A DNA stretch of 22,524 bases. Origin: a virus. The notes beneath the pieces are model-generated. The model had not been told where the DNA came from. It did not search any database and was given only the letters and a program-made list of their open reading frames with translations. Below are positions 7,817 to 15,138 of this stretch, piece by piece. Location: positions 1-22,524 of the IMG/VR virus record IMGVR_UViG_3300009320_000568; one strand, given 5' to 3'. A program made the position numbers and the translations under genes. Position 1 is the stretch's first letter. Each line of letters starts with the position of its first letter.

Positions 7817-8625
7817 ACCCCTATGATCTCCTTTCCTTCTGCCTTTAGTTTCTCCTGCATTTCCCCAGCCCACCAACTCACTCCTCCACCAGCATGCCAA
7901 GCCATTCTTTCATCACCCGTTTTCCCATAAATATAACAGCCAACTGATTTTTCCATATCAGATGCTGTATAATCATATTTTCCTGCCTCCTTTCTTATCA
8001 TCGGAATAATGACTTCATCATTAAACGTATTATGAGTATTCACTTCCCACCATCTGAATATAGGCTTTATGAAATCTATTCTCCAAAGGGAAGCTCCAAA
8101 CCACCATTTCTCCTTGCAAACTAAAGGGATAAGAAACTTTGCTTCAATTCCTCCTATTAGTTCAGTCCAGCCCAATACCCTCTGTTCCTTCTCCCATTCA
8201 TATCTTGTACCATCCTGCAAAGAGCACCATTTAGCCTTCATCGTTTCCCTCTTATTGAAACAAATCTGATTGATATGATTATAATTCTCCATTACTCGAA
8301 TACAATCATCAAGAGGGATTACCTTTTCAGCCTGAAAGTCATCCTCCCACTTCAGTCCATATTTACAATCTGCCACCTCATTAAGATAATACCATACTGC
8401 ATACCCCTGCCCTTTCGCTGGATTAATCACATGAACTTTATAATCATGATTTTTTCCCCAAGCAATACATTCCTCAGAAGCTTCCTTATATCTCACGCTC
8501 TCAATAAGATGATATTCCAACTCTCCTGAGTACTGGAGATTCTTCAATAATGTAGGATGTGATGCTTCCAGTTGCTCTGGCCTCCCACAGCTCATTCTCC
8601 ATACTTCAATTTTTGGCCAATTCAT
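7813..8625 (-). CDS. GT-A-like glycosyltransferase with WEDDF motif
   Basis: A 270-aa protein related to the 215-aa protein at 5857-6504. Shared blocks are LQYSGELEY / LKYSGNLNF, LKWEDDF / VFWEDDW, ICFNKR / IAFNKS, SLWRIDFIKPIF / SVWRADYIKPRF, and a YIYG...G..WH / YFYG...G tail. The EDD motif (94-96) following a hydrophobic strand is typical of metal-dependent GT-A glycosyltransferases. It is rich in Trp and ends in a lysine-rich helix. I place the start at ATG 8625, because AAGGAGGG sits just upstream; a TTG at 8640 opens the same frame but would contain that site inside its own codons. A family name cannot be assigned with confidence, and the sugar is unknown. Confidence 0.65.
   Translation of the reverse strand: MNWPKIEVWRMSCGRPEQLEASHPTLLKNLQYSGELEYHLIESVRYKEASEECIAWGKNHDYKVHVINPAKGQGYAVWYYLNEVADCKYGLKWEDDFQAEKVIPLDDCIRVMENYNHINQICFNKRETMKAKWCSLQDGTRYEWEKEQRVLGWTELIGGIEAKFLIPLVCKEKWWFGASLWRIDFIKPIFRWWEVNTHNTFNDEVIIPMIRKEAGKYDYTASDMEKSVGCYIYGKTGDERMAWHAGGGVSWWAGEMQEKLKAEGKEIIGV
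7828..7833 (-). promoter_or_regulatory. Ribosome binding site for the formyltransferase start
   Basis: AAGGAG lies 11 bases upstream of ATG 7816, inside the end of the previous gene. It supports starting the formyltransferase at 7816 instead of 7900. Confidence 0.5.
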
Positions 8626-8629
8626 TTTA

Positions 8630-8637
8630 CCCTCCTT
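8630..8637 (-). promoter_or_regulatory. Ribosome binding site choosing ATG 8625
   Basis: AAGGAGGG stands four bases before ATG 8625 and overlaps the stop of the upstream GT2 gene by one base. It excludes the in-frame TTG at 8640 as the main start. Confidence 0.7.
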
Positions 8638-9620
8638 CAATCTAATACCCGAACTTTATTTATGGTACTTTGAATCTCACCAAATGGGCTTTTGTAATCT
8701 TCTTTCAGCTTCTTCACATACTCATCATAATCCATATCAATTATATACCTGCCCATGTGCCAGCTCTCAAATGAACCATGCAATCTTCTTGGGCCATATG
8801 GAGCAACAAAGTCCCTGCAAAATCCATATACATATTTCCCACCAGGACTCCTCTTTACAAACCCTCCTCCAAGATGAATCATTTTCCCAGCACTAAACAC
8901 TGGATAGTTCATCGTCTGGAATCCCTTTTCATAAAGGTATTCATGGAAGAAATTCAGAGCTGAGGTGGTCACCTTTTCATCTTCCCGTTTAAAATGATTT
9001 GGACGCACCACATAAATATCGTGTTCCTTCCAGGCAGAAGTCCTCAGAGCAGAAGCACATTGAGAAACGTACCCACCTCCACCAACTGATCGCCCTCTGG
9101 AATTCCACTTAAATCTATCCCCAAATATCACAATATCATTTGTCCTTGTCCCTGTTGCCTGACCAATGCCTAATACCTTTTCATTCTCCTCGAATAACTT
9201 TGCGATCTCAAATAACATGTCCTTTGAATCTTCCATAAAAATACAATCGCAGTCTGCCTGAAACACATAGTCAGTTTCTACATATTTCATCACTTCATTG
9301 AGAGAATAAGCATGCCCCATATTGGCCTTGTCAGAATCATAATCCCTATAATCAAAACTGCCATTCACCACCTTATTCTTGAACTCTTTATATTTATACA
9401 TATGAGGATATCTATACTCATCATGTAATATTACCCTTACCTTATCCACTTCAGTATTCAAATACTTTTCATACTCCCTCAGCGTCCCATTTTTATTTGA
9501 ATAATCATCCATCACAATCAGCTCTTTGTAAGAATCAGGATTTACATTATTCAGAACAGACTCCACAAACTGCCTCAAAAGCTCATAATCATTATAAGTA
9601 GTTGTGACTATTGAGAACAC
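8637..9620 (-). CDS. GT2-family glycosyltransferase
   Basis: A 327-aa GT-A glycosyltransferase of the GT2 type. FSIVTTTYNDYELLRQFVES (2-21) is the standard nucleotide-binding start, LIVMDDYSN (34-42) the second strand with its aspartates, and YVFQADCDCIF (118-128) contains the DCD metal motif (123-125). Residues 170-300 form the acceptor half, with many Gly, Tyr and Trp. It starts at GTG 9620, supported by GGGAGG seven bases upstream; no ATG is placed as well. A 51-base gap separates it from the upstream CgeB-like gene. No membrane segment is seen, so it is a soluble cytoplasmic enzyme. Sugar donor and acceptor are unknown. Confidence 0.85.
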   Translation of the reverse strand: MFSIVTTTYNDYELLRQFVESVLNNVNPDSYKELIVMDDYSNKNGTLREYEKYLNTEVDKVRVILHDEYRYPHMYKYKEFKNKVVNGSFDYRDYDSDKANMGHAYSLNEVMKYVETDYVFQADCDCIFMEDSKDMLFEIAKLFEENEKVLGIGQATGTRTNDIVIFGDRFKWNSRGRSVGGGGYVSQCASALRTSAWKEHDIYVVRPNHFKREDEKVTTSALNFFHEYLYEKGFQTMNYPVFSAGKMIHLGGGFVKRSPGGKYVYGFCRDFVAPYGPRRLHGSFESWHMGRYIIDMDYDEYVKKLKEDYKSPFGEIQSTINKVRVLD

Positions 9621-9627
9621 TTTTGAA

Positions 9628-9633
9628 CCTCCC
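9628..9633 (-). promoter_or_regulatory. Ribosome binding site deciding a GTG start
   Basis: GGGAGG lies seven bases upstream of GTG 9620, in the short gap after the CgeB-like gene, and supports GTG as the initiation codon. Confidence 0.7.
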
Positions 9634-9671
9634 AGTTTTCATCCTCACCGACATCTGGCTTCCATAACTTA

Positions 9672-10640
9672 TCATCTGGGCCATCTGAAATCCTCCAGTA
9701 AATAGCGCACCCGTTTTCTCTTTCCTGTAAACACATCCATTATATCCTTCATCCTTACTCTGTAAGTATGATTCTTTTGGCAATACTCAAACCCAGCCAT
9801 CCTGATTTTATTCCTCTGATCTGGGCAAGTCTCTACATAATATTTATATAAATCCACCACCTCCTTCATATCAAATTCATTAAATACCACATGATGAATT
9901 TTATCTGTGAATACCGTCTCAATGCCCTTTGAATACTTATTGATGCAAAACGCTCCTGCTCCGATATACTGAAACGGCCTGATTGAAAAATACATATTTA
10001 TATCATGCCTACCACAAATGTTTATTACTGCTCTGGTAATAGATGCAAGCTCATCTGTGGAGAATGTAGTATTCTTATGATAATTCTTGTTTGGAATTAC
10101 TGTCAACTTCTTCCATTCCTTTATCAGCTTCTTCAAAAAAATTGTTCTATCCTGATAAAGGTAACCACCAGAAAGATTACCAGTAAAAACCAAATCAAAT
10201 CGGCATTCCCTCTCTTCGACTTTATCCTGCTGGAAACATCCATACGGCCAATAATAAAGAGGCACTTTCCAGTTCTGAAATCCATCCCAATCCATACCAC
10301 CTATCAACACCCCATTCACCACTCCTGAAATATCTTCATCACATCTGGGAATTATTCTTGGGTCAGCCATATGATAATATATCCTGGTCCTGCCCTTCTT
10401 CTTTATTTCCTGAACCATTCCCATCTTTTCTGCTCTCTTGTTTCCTTGATCTGAGAAAAGCATATGACAGAAAATGTAATCAGGATCATAATCAGAAATA
10501 GTCTTCTTTACCTTGAGCAAATCCACATTAATATAATCCACCCCCATAGCATGCCAGCCATTCTGGATTGATCCCTCCACCACTCCATGAAGAAAATGTG
10601 AATTGTAACTATGCCAATCTCCAAGTGCCACTATCTTCAT
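9672..10640 (-). CDS. CgeB-like GT-B glycosyltransferase
   Basis: A 322-aa GT-B protein and paralogue of 4905-5870. Shared features are the N-terminal LGDWHSYNSHFLHG (6-19), FCHMLF near 57-62, YHMADPRI near 89-96, the WPYGCFQQ segment (131-138), FDLVFTGNLSGG (148-159), and SIRPFQYIGAGAF (219-231). The last motif is the donor-binding 'RPF.yiGaGa' of CgeB/Glyco_trans_1_2 proteins. The C-terminal helices carry VDLYKYYVETCP, equivalent to TKYKYYVEEHP in the paralogue. The ATG overlaps the upstream methyltransferase stop by four bases (ATGA) with GTGGAG upstream. Its role is cytoplasmic sugar transfer in the island's pathway; specificity is unknown. Confidence 0.8.
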   Translation of the reverse strand: MKIVALGDWHSYNSHFLHGVVEGSIQNGWHAMGVDYINVDLLKVKKTISDYDPDYIFCHMLFSDQGNKRAEKMGMVQEIKKKGRTRIYYHMADPRIIPRCDEDISGVVNGVLIGGMDWDGFQNWKVPLYYWPYGCFQQDKVEERECRFDLVFTGNLSGGYLYQDRTIFLKKLIKEWKKLTVIPNKNYHKNTTFSTDELASITRAVINICGRHDINMYFSIRPFQYIGAGAFCINKYSKGIETVFTDKIHHVVFNEFDMKEVVDLYKYYVETCPDQRNKIRMAGFEYCQKNHTYRVRMKDIMDVFTGKRKRVRYLLEDFRWPR

Positions 10641-11170
10641 ATTTTCTCCACATAAATGCCCATGCCGTACATCTCTTTATTATTCATAAACTCTTTTTCC
10701 TCTAATTCCATTATCCTATCATTACCGGGATCATTAAATCTACCAAAAAAAGTATATCTCCTTCCAATACCCAAAGATTCCAATAGTAATGAGCAAAATT
10801 CATGTGGTTCATAATGCCAGTTTCTATTAATCACAAATTTATTTGGAGTAGTAAAAAACAAACCTTCTTCCCATAAGCCAAAACAATCATAAAGAAAAGA
10901 ATCTACTTTTGCAACATGCTCAATTACATCAAATGCAGTAACTATATCATAACCTTCAGGAATATCCTCCAAATTACAAATTATATCCACATTGTCCATC
11001 ATAGCCCTATTAATATCATGAGTAGTCACCTTGTTCCCATTCTTCTGCATCCTCTCTTTACTCAATCCATTCCCTGCTCCAATATCAAGGATGGTTTTCC
11101 CTTTGAAAAAGTTCCCTGCCCATTCATGCCATACCTTTTGACAATCTGCTGGGGGTTCATTCACCCACAT
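10637..11170 (-). CDS. SAM-dependent methyltransferase (Methyltransf_11/23-like)
   Basis: A 177-aa class I methyltransferase. TILDIGAGNGLSKERM (26-41) is motif I, THDINRAMM (50-58) gives the acidic residue, and YDIVTAFDVIEHV (74-86) is the motif found in UbiE/UbiG-like and sugar methyltransferases. LFFTTPNK (104-111) and NWHYEPHEF (117-125) are the downstream blocks of the Methyltransf_23 type. It is short but complete. Start ATG 11170 has GGAGG seven bases upstream and overlaps the preceding methyltransferase by 14 bases. It probably methylates a glycan hydroxyl or carboxyl; the target is inferred from location only. Confidence 0.85.
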   Translation of the reverse strand: MWVNEPPADCQKVWHEWAGNFFKGKTILDIGAGNGLSKERMQKNGNKVTTHDINRAMMDNVDIICNLEDIPEGYDIVTAFDVIEHVAKVDSFLYDCFGLWEEGLFFTTPNKFVINRNWHYEPHEFCSLLLESLGIGRRYTFFGRFNDPGNDRIMELEEKEFMNNKEMYGMGIYVEKI

Positions 11171-11840
11171 ATGTATCCTCCTTTTTTGGAAATTGGTCTT
11201 CTACTTTACCATACTGTGATGTCTGTACCTTCCTAAATATTCCCAACCCATAACAATAAGGAAGACTAACATATTCAACATCAGCCCAATCAATAGTATC
11301 AACAACCCCAGTAACTTTATACTCATTATAAACATCATGAACCACTATAATTCCATTTTGCTTTAAATAAGAAAGACAATTTTGTAATTCCTTGCAAACA
11401 AAACTTTCACTTATATTCTTATCTCCAAAGTAATCCAAGAAAGCAAAATCCAATCCATGCTCTCTCTTATCCAAATAGTCCCAAGCCAAATTTGATTTCC
11501 CATGAAGGTAAGTGACCACTTCTCTCTCTGCCTCCGATAAAAGATATTGGAATCCTTCATTATTCCCAACTCCCTTTTTATCACAACAAATCAAATGTCC
11601 ACCTGTCTCTTTTATAGCTTTCATCAATACAAATGAACTTCTTCCAAAACCAATCTCCAATACATTCTGAGCATTCAATCCTCTTACAATTGAATATAAA
11701 GTCAATAAATGTTTTGATGTAGAATACCCCTCTTCAAACCAAGCTACCATCATTTGGTTGGATAAAAAAGCATTGAAGTTTCTACCCATATTTAAATCCC
11801 TTTCAAGCTCATCATGGCAATGCATCACAGCTTTAGACAT
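11157..11840 (-). CDS. SAM-dependent methyltransferase (Methyltransf_24-like)
   Basis: A 227-aa class I methyltransferase. NVLEIGFGRSSFVLMKAI (59-76) is motif I, LICCDKK (83-89) follows, LDFAFLDYFGD (130-140) is the motif IV region, and GIIVVHDVYNEY (163-174) matches the conserved His-Asp of Methyltransf_24/cephalosporin-hydroxylase-like enzymes. I set the start at ATG 11840, which has GGGAGG six bases upstream and overlaps the previous gene by 8 bases; the frame is open to 11939 but that would overlap by more than 100 bases. The N-terminal helix region (1-45) is rich in Met and His. It probably acts on a sugar or peptide group in the same pathway. Confidence 0.8.
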   Translation of the reverse strand: MSKAVMHCHDELERDLNMGRNFNAFLSNQMMVAWFEEGYSTSKHLLTLYSIVRGLNAQNVLEIGFGRSSFVLMKAIKETGGHLICCDKKGVGNNEGFQYLLSEAEREVVTYLHGKSNLAWDYLDKREHGLDFAFLDYFGDKNISESFVCKELQNCLSYLKQNGIIVVHDVYNEYKVTGVVDTIDWADVEYVSLPYCYGLGIFRKVQTSQYGKVEDQFPKKEDTYVGE

Positions 11841-13728
11841 CCAACACCTCCCTGAACATCTGCCTGTAATTCTCTGCCTGGATCTTCCAAGTCCAGTTTC
11901 TCTCCACCTCATTTCTCGCCTCAACTCCCATCTTGGCACATTTGGAACGATACTCTTTCAAATGAACCAACTTCTCGGCATAGGCATCTATGTCATCCCT
12001 ATCATCAATAATAAATCCATTCTCTTTATTGTAGAACTCAGGCACATTCCCTATTTTGTTCCCAATGAACGTTCTGCCTGTTGCTGCTCCTTCCAGAAGC
12101 ATATTTGGAGTTCCATCCATCACAGAAGCAATCAGAATTACATCCACTTGTTTATAAAGCAAGGGCATATCCTTATGTTTTGTTACATTCTTATCATTCA
12201 CTCTGGAAGTCTTGAACTTCAAATCCACCTTGGCCTTCTTGCAAGCTGGATGAAGAGTATTCTTCAATCCCTTGTAGTCATTATCCTTCCCAACAAAACC
12301 AGCTGCAAATTGATCCTTTATATCCCTTTTAAAATATTTGAACATCTTCTCATTCACTCCATTTGGCACATAATAATGGTTTTCATTGAACCCTTTTATC
12401 TCCTCATATAGCATCATACTATTGCCATGAATGGCTGTTGCCTCTGTCAATATCTTCTCATAATCCCTCATATTGACATATGTATGAGCTGTCACTCCTG
12501 TTATTATCTTCTGTTCCTTCCATTGTTTATTATTGACCCTACGATAAAAATCTACTTCATAAGTGAAATATATATCATGCCCACCTGGAGTTGATGGCTT
12601 ATTAGAAAAATACTCCACTGTGAAATCAAACTCATCAGACAAATGCTTCACAAGTTCATTTGTTTTATTGTCCCATGCCCACCCAGGACAGTCAACAAGT
12701 ATATATATCTTTGGCTTTTTCTTGCTTCTTCTTTTGACAACTTTCTTTTCTTCAACTTTTTTCTCTTCAATTTCTTTCGGCACATTATTATATGAAAAAT
12801 AGTCCTTCCAAATACTCAGGAACATCTTTTTGCTTGTAGCTTTTGTTCTCTCCACATCAAAATCATTTTGCTGATTCGTAGTGATACCTGAAACATGCTC
12901 CACCCCATGATTAGGAAGCATCCCAAGAGTATATCCCTGCACTTTTGCCCTGAAAGAAAAATCCACATCTTCATACCAGCATGGTGCATACCTCTCATCA
13001 AATCCACCAATAGACATAAAATGCTTTTTCTTTATAAGTAATCCACCTGCTCCAATATAAGAATATGCAGATGGAGTTCCTTTTCCCCCTCTGCAATTCC
13101 CTTCATGATCTATCTCCCAATTCTCTACACCTACCAAATCTGCCTTTACCTCAAGCAATCTCTCTATAATATCCTCAGGAACATATTGGTCGTTGTCTAA
13201 GAAAAATAAGTATTTCGTCTGGGCCCTCTTTGCTCCCTGGTTTCTTGCAATTCCACATCCTAAATTATACTGATTTCTAATATAGACAAAGTCCATACTC
13301 TCTGCCCATTCCTTTGTTCTATCAGTACTATTATTATCTACCAATATAATCTTGAATACACTTGTCTTTGATAATTTCTTAATACACTTTTGAGTATACT
13401 TCAGTTGATCATGACAGACCACAATAGCTGTCACAGGATTCTCAGGATCTTCTTTTTCAACTTCTTCCTTCTTAATTGAAGGAATGAATACTGAAGGCTG
13501 GGCTTTTGGGTTGATTATGAAATTGCTCTTAAAACAGCATAATGCCTCAAAACGAGCACCTTCATCAACTCTCCGAAACTCTAAACATTTCCCACATCTT
13601 AATATTGTATCCTGCCCAAATATAACAACTTGATTCCCACAAACCTGACAGGAAATGTTAGTCAGAACTCCCTCATTGAATTCTTTCTCCTTACCACATT
13701 TTGCACACTTAACTTTTACTAAACCCAT
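11833..13728 (-). CDS. Zinc-ribbon + GT2 + GT4-like bifunctional glycosyltransferase
   Basis: A 631-aa protein with three parts. Residues 1-70 carry paired cysteines (C8/C11 and C27/C30; C45/C48 and C64/C65), which look like one or two zinc ribbons. Residues 97-310 are a GT2 domain: VTAIVVCHDQLKYTQKCI, ILVDNNSTD (128-136), FFLDNDQYVP with DND 178-180, and WYEDVDFSFR (251-260). After a Lys/Glu-rich linker (316-340) comes a GT-B domain (345-630) with PNGV (455-458), FVGKDNDYKG, and an E-x-rich donor site, MLLEGAATG...NVPE (E546, E564). The start has AAAAGGAG seven bases away. It is the first gene of the island, just after the capsid hairpin. It probably makes two linkages, and the zinc ribbon may bind the acceptor or DNA. 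Confidence 0.85.
   Translation of the reverse strand: MGLVKVKCAKCGKEKEFNEGVLTNISCQVCGNQVVIFGQDTILRCGKCLEFRRVDEGARFEALCCFKSNFIINPKAQPSVFIPSIKKEEVEKEDPENPVTAIVVCHDQLKYTQKCIKKLSKTSVFKIILVDNNSTDRTKEWAESMDFVYIRNQYNLGCGIARNQGAKRAQTKYLFFLDNDQYVPEDIIERLLEVKADLVGVENWEIDHEGNCRGGKGTPSAYSYIGAGGLLIKKKHFMSIGGFDERYAPCWYEDVDFSFRAKVQGYTLGMLPNHGVEHVSGITTNQQNDFDVERTKATSKKMFLSIWKDYFSYNNVPKEIEEKKVEEKKVVKRRSKKKPKIYILVDCPGWAWDNKTNELVKHLSDEFDFTVEYFSNKPSTPGGHDIYFTYEVDFYRRVNNKQWKEQKIITGVTAHTYVNMRDYEKILTEATAIHGNSMMLYEEIKGFNENHYYVPNGVNEKMFKYFKRDIKDQFAAGFVGKDNDYKGLKNTLHPACKKAKVDLKFKTSRVNDKNVTKHKDMPLLYKQVDVILIASVMDGTPNMLLEGAATGRTFIGNKIGNVPEFYNKENGFIIDDRDDIDAYAEKLVHLKEYRSKCAKMGVEARNEVERNWTWKIQAENYRQMFREVLDV
11847..11852 (-). 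promoter_or_regulatory. Ribosome binding site inside the end of the upstream gene
   Basis: GGGAGG lies six bases upstream of ATG 11840 within the last codons of the two-domain glycosyltransferase. It fixes the start of the 227-aa methyltransferase. Confidence 0.65.
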
Positions 13729-13749
13729 TTGACTCTCCTTTTAATTTTA

Positions 13750-13776
13750 GGAGGGGAGAATTTTCATCCCCCCTCC
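13750..13776 (-). terminator. GC-rich hairpin after the major capsid gene
   Basis: Read on the minus strand, GGAGGGG...CCCCTCC pairs, and the stem extends inward by G-T, G-C and A-T pairs to about 10 bp with a 7-base loop. It begins nine bases after the capsid stop. No clean U-run follows (the 3' flank is TAAAATTAAAA), so it may be a partial terminator or an RNA-stabilising or processing hairpin that lowers expression of the island relative to the capsid gene. Confidence 0.5.
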
Positions 13777-13785
13777 ATCAATCAG

Positions 13786-15123
13786 TTACGCAGCAGCCGT
13801 TATCAATCTCACAAAACCCTGAGCAAGACCAATCACCAACGCCCACCTCTGATAAATCTTGAATCGTGTTCTATTGGTAGCCCACAATCCCCACGGATCA
13901 ACCTGCAAGGAAGTAGAGCCCAGCCTATTACCCACAAGGAAATATCTTAAATTCCCAAATGTTATAAAAGGCTGGTTCGCTGAGGTATCAGTCGGCATTT
14001 GGGTATTCTCCCTGAAAGGATACCCCCAAATATTACCTCCCTGTGCCCCAGAAACATTGGGCTGAAAGATAAGACTTCCATTATCATCCTTTAATGTTCG
14101 AACGAAATGAAACACATTACCTCTCATATAAAAAGCTGCCCCATCTTTCCTGAGCCCATCCAGCTTTCCAATCATCTCGGAAAGGTAGTCAGCAGTGACA
14201 TGGGAAAATGCAATTGAACCAGTTCCCATTGTAACTGAGTACCCACAAGCAGCTGTAAGCAAACCAGAAACAGGATCACCTGTTCCCTCAAACATCTGAC
14301 TATCCAATTCCAGACCAGCAGCCTCAACCATCTCCGAAGTAATCCAGGAAACCACATCAGAAACAGTATCAGCCAGGGTGGTATCACGGACAACCATATA
14401 TGCCGAAAGTTCCTGAGCAGAAAGCTCAACCTCAGTCACAGTCGCATCACTCTGGGAAGTTGTATTTCCCCAAGTGACTGACGAAGTTGCACTCTCAGCA
14501 TTCCAGGACTTCTTCTCACTTGTCATCGGAACCACTCTGGCATACTGAAGAGCATGTGACTTTTCTCTCATAAAAGCCAGAATTTCAGCTTCGATGATAT
14601 CAGGTAACTGCATAGTATTCCCAGTATCACCAAGAGCCGTCTTCACCTTCCCAGGGCCATACAAATCGTAAAACTTCTGGACATCCTTGGGATTCGGTGT
14701 CGCAAGATTGGCCTTGATAAAAGCGCACATATACCTGGAAAGTGCGATTCTCGCTTCCTCAGTCATAGGCTCCTTATTGGGATGAAGAAATTTATCCTGC
14801 AAAGCCTTTCCCTGCATAGCCATATTATATCCTGCATAAATCTCATCCTGTTCCTCAGGAGTTGCATCGGCATCTGCATCAGGTATGGGAAAACCACGTC
14901 TTGCAAATTCCTTATAGGCTGCCAATTGAGCTTCCAATTCATCCGCCCTTTCCTTGACAGCATTGTTCCCGCCTTCAAACTTATTTGCCAGCTCCCTCAC
15001 GACCCCAGATAATTCCTTCACAGGATCATCATCCACATTCATGTGAACAGCAGGAGCTTCAGGAGCAACCACAGGTTCCTTCACTTCTACAAATTCACCT
15101 TTCTCATTCTTCTCGTACAACAT
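13786..15123 (-). CDS. Major capsid protein, HK97 fold
   Basis: A 445-aa HK97-type (Phage_capsid family) coat protein. Residues 33-78 form a charged helical region like the delta/scaffold segment of HK97-type precursors. The shell domain begins around 165 (GNTMQLPDIIEAEIL). Typical blocks include AFMREKSHALQYARVVPM, VTEVELSAQELSAYMVV, a spine-helix region DVVSWITSEMVEAAGLELDS, FEGTGDPVSGLLTA, and LRKDGAAFYMRGNVFHFVRTLKD (P-domain). QVDPWGLWATNRTRFKIYQRWALV follows near the C-terminus. A cleavage site around 155-170 is likely but not proven. The strong TAAGGAGG ribosome site overlaps the protease stop codon. Its GC content is visibly higher than that of the island genes. Confidence 0.95.
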   Translation of the reverse strand: MLYEKNEKGEFVEVKEPVVAPEAPAVHMNVDDDPVKELSGVVRELANKFEGGNNAVKERADELEAQLAAYKEFARRGFPIPDADADATPEEQDEIYAGYNMAMQGKALQDKFLHPNKEPMTEEARIALSRYMCAFIKANLATPNPKDVQKFYDLYGPGKVKTALGDTGNTMQLPDIIEAEILAFMREKSHALQYARVVPMTSEKKSWNAESATSSVTWGNTTSQSDATVTEVELSAQELSAYMVVRDTTLADTVSDVVSWITSEMVEAAGLELDSQMFEGTGDPVSGLLTAACGYSVTMGTGSIAFSHVTADYLSEMIGKLDGLRKDGAAFYMRGNVFHFVRTLKDDNGSLIFQPNVSGAQGGNIWGYPFRENTQMPTDTSANQPFITFGNLRYFLVGNRLGSTSLQVDPWGLWATNRTRFKIYQRWALVIGLAQGFVRLITAAA

Positions 15124-15130
15124 AATCTAA

Positions 15131-15138
15131 CCTCCTTA
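15131..15138 (-). promoter_or_regulatory. Very strong ribosome binding site of the capsid gene
   Basis: TAAGGAGG, a near-complete match to the anti-Shine-Dalgarno sequence, stands seven bases before ATG 15123. Its TAA is the stop of the protease gene. High translation of the coat protein is expected. Confidence 0.75.

Noticed and set aside
9592-9783. Minus-strand frame 9592-9783 as a separate small gene
   Set aside because: It overlaps the end of the CgeB-like gene and the start of the GT2 gene in another frame and has no function-like pattern.
11841-11939. Longer N-terminus for the 227-aa methyltransferase
   Set aside because: The extension is Arg/Trp-rich translation of the upstream glycosyltransferase's last codons in another frame, and a better ribosome site exists for ATG 11840.
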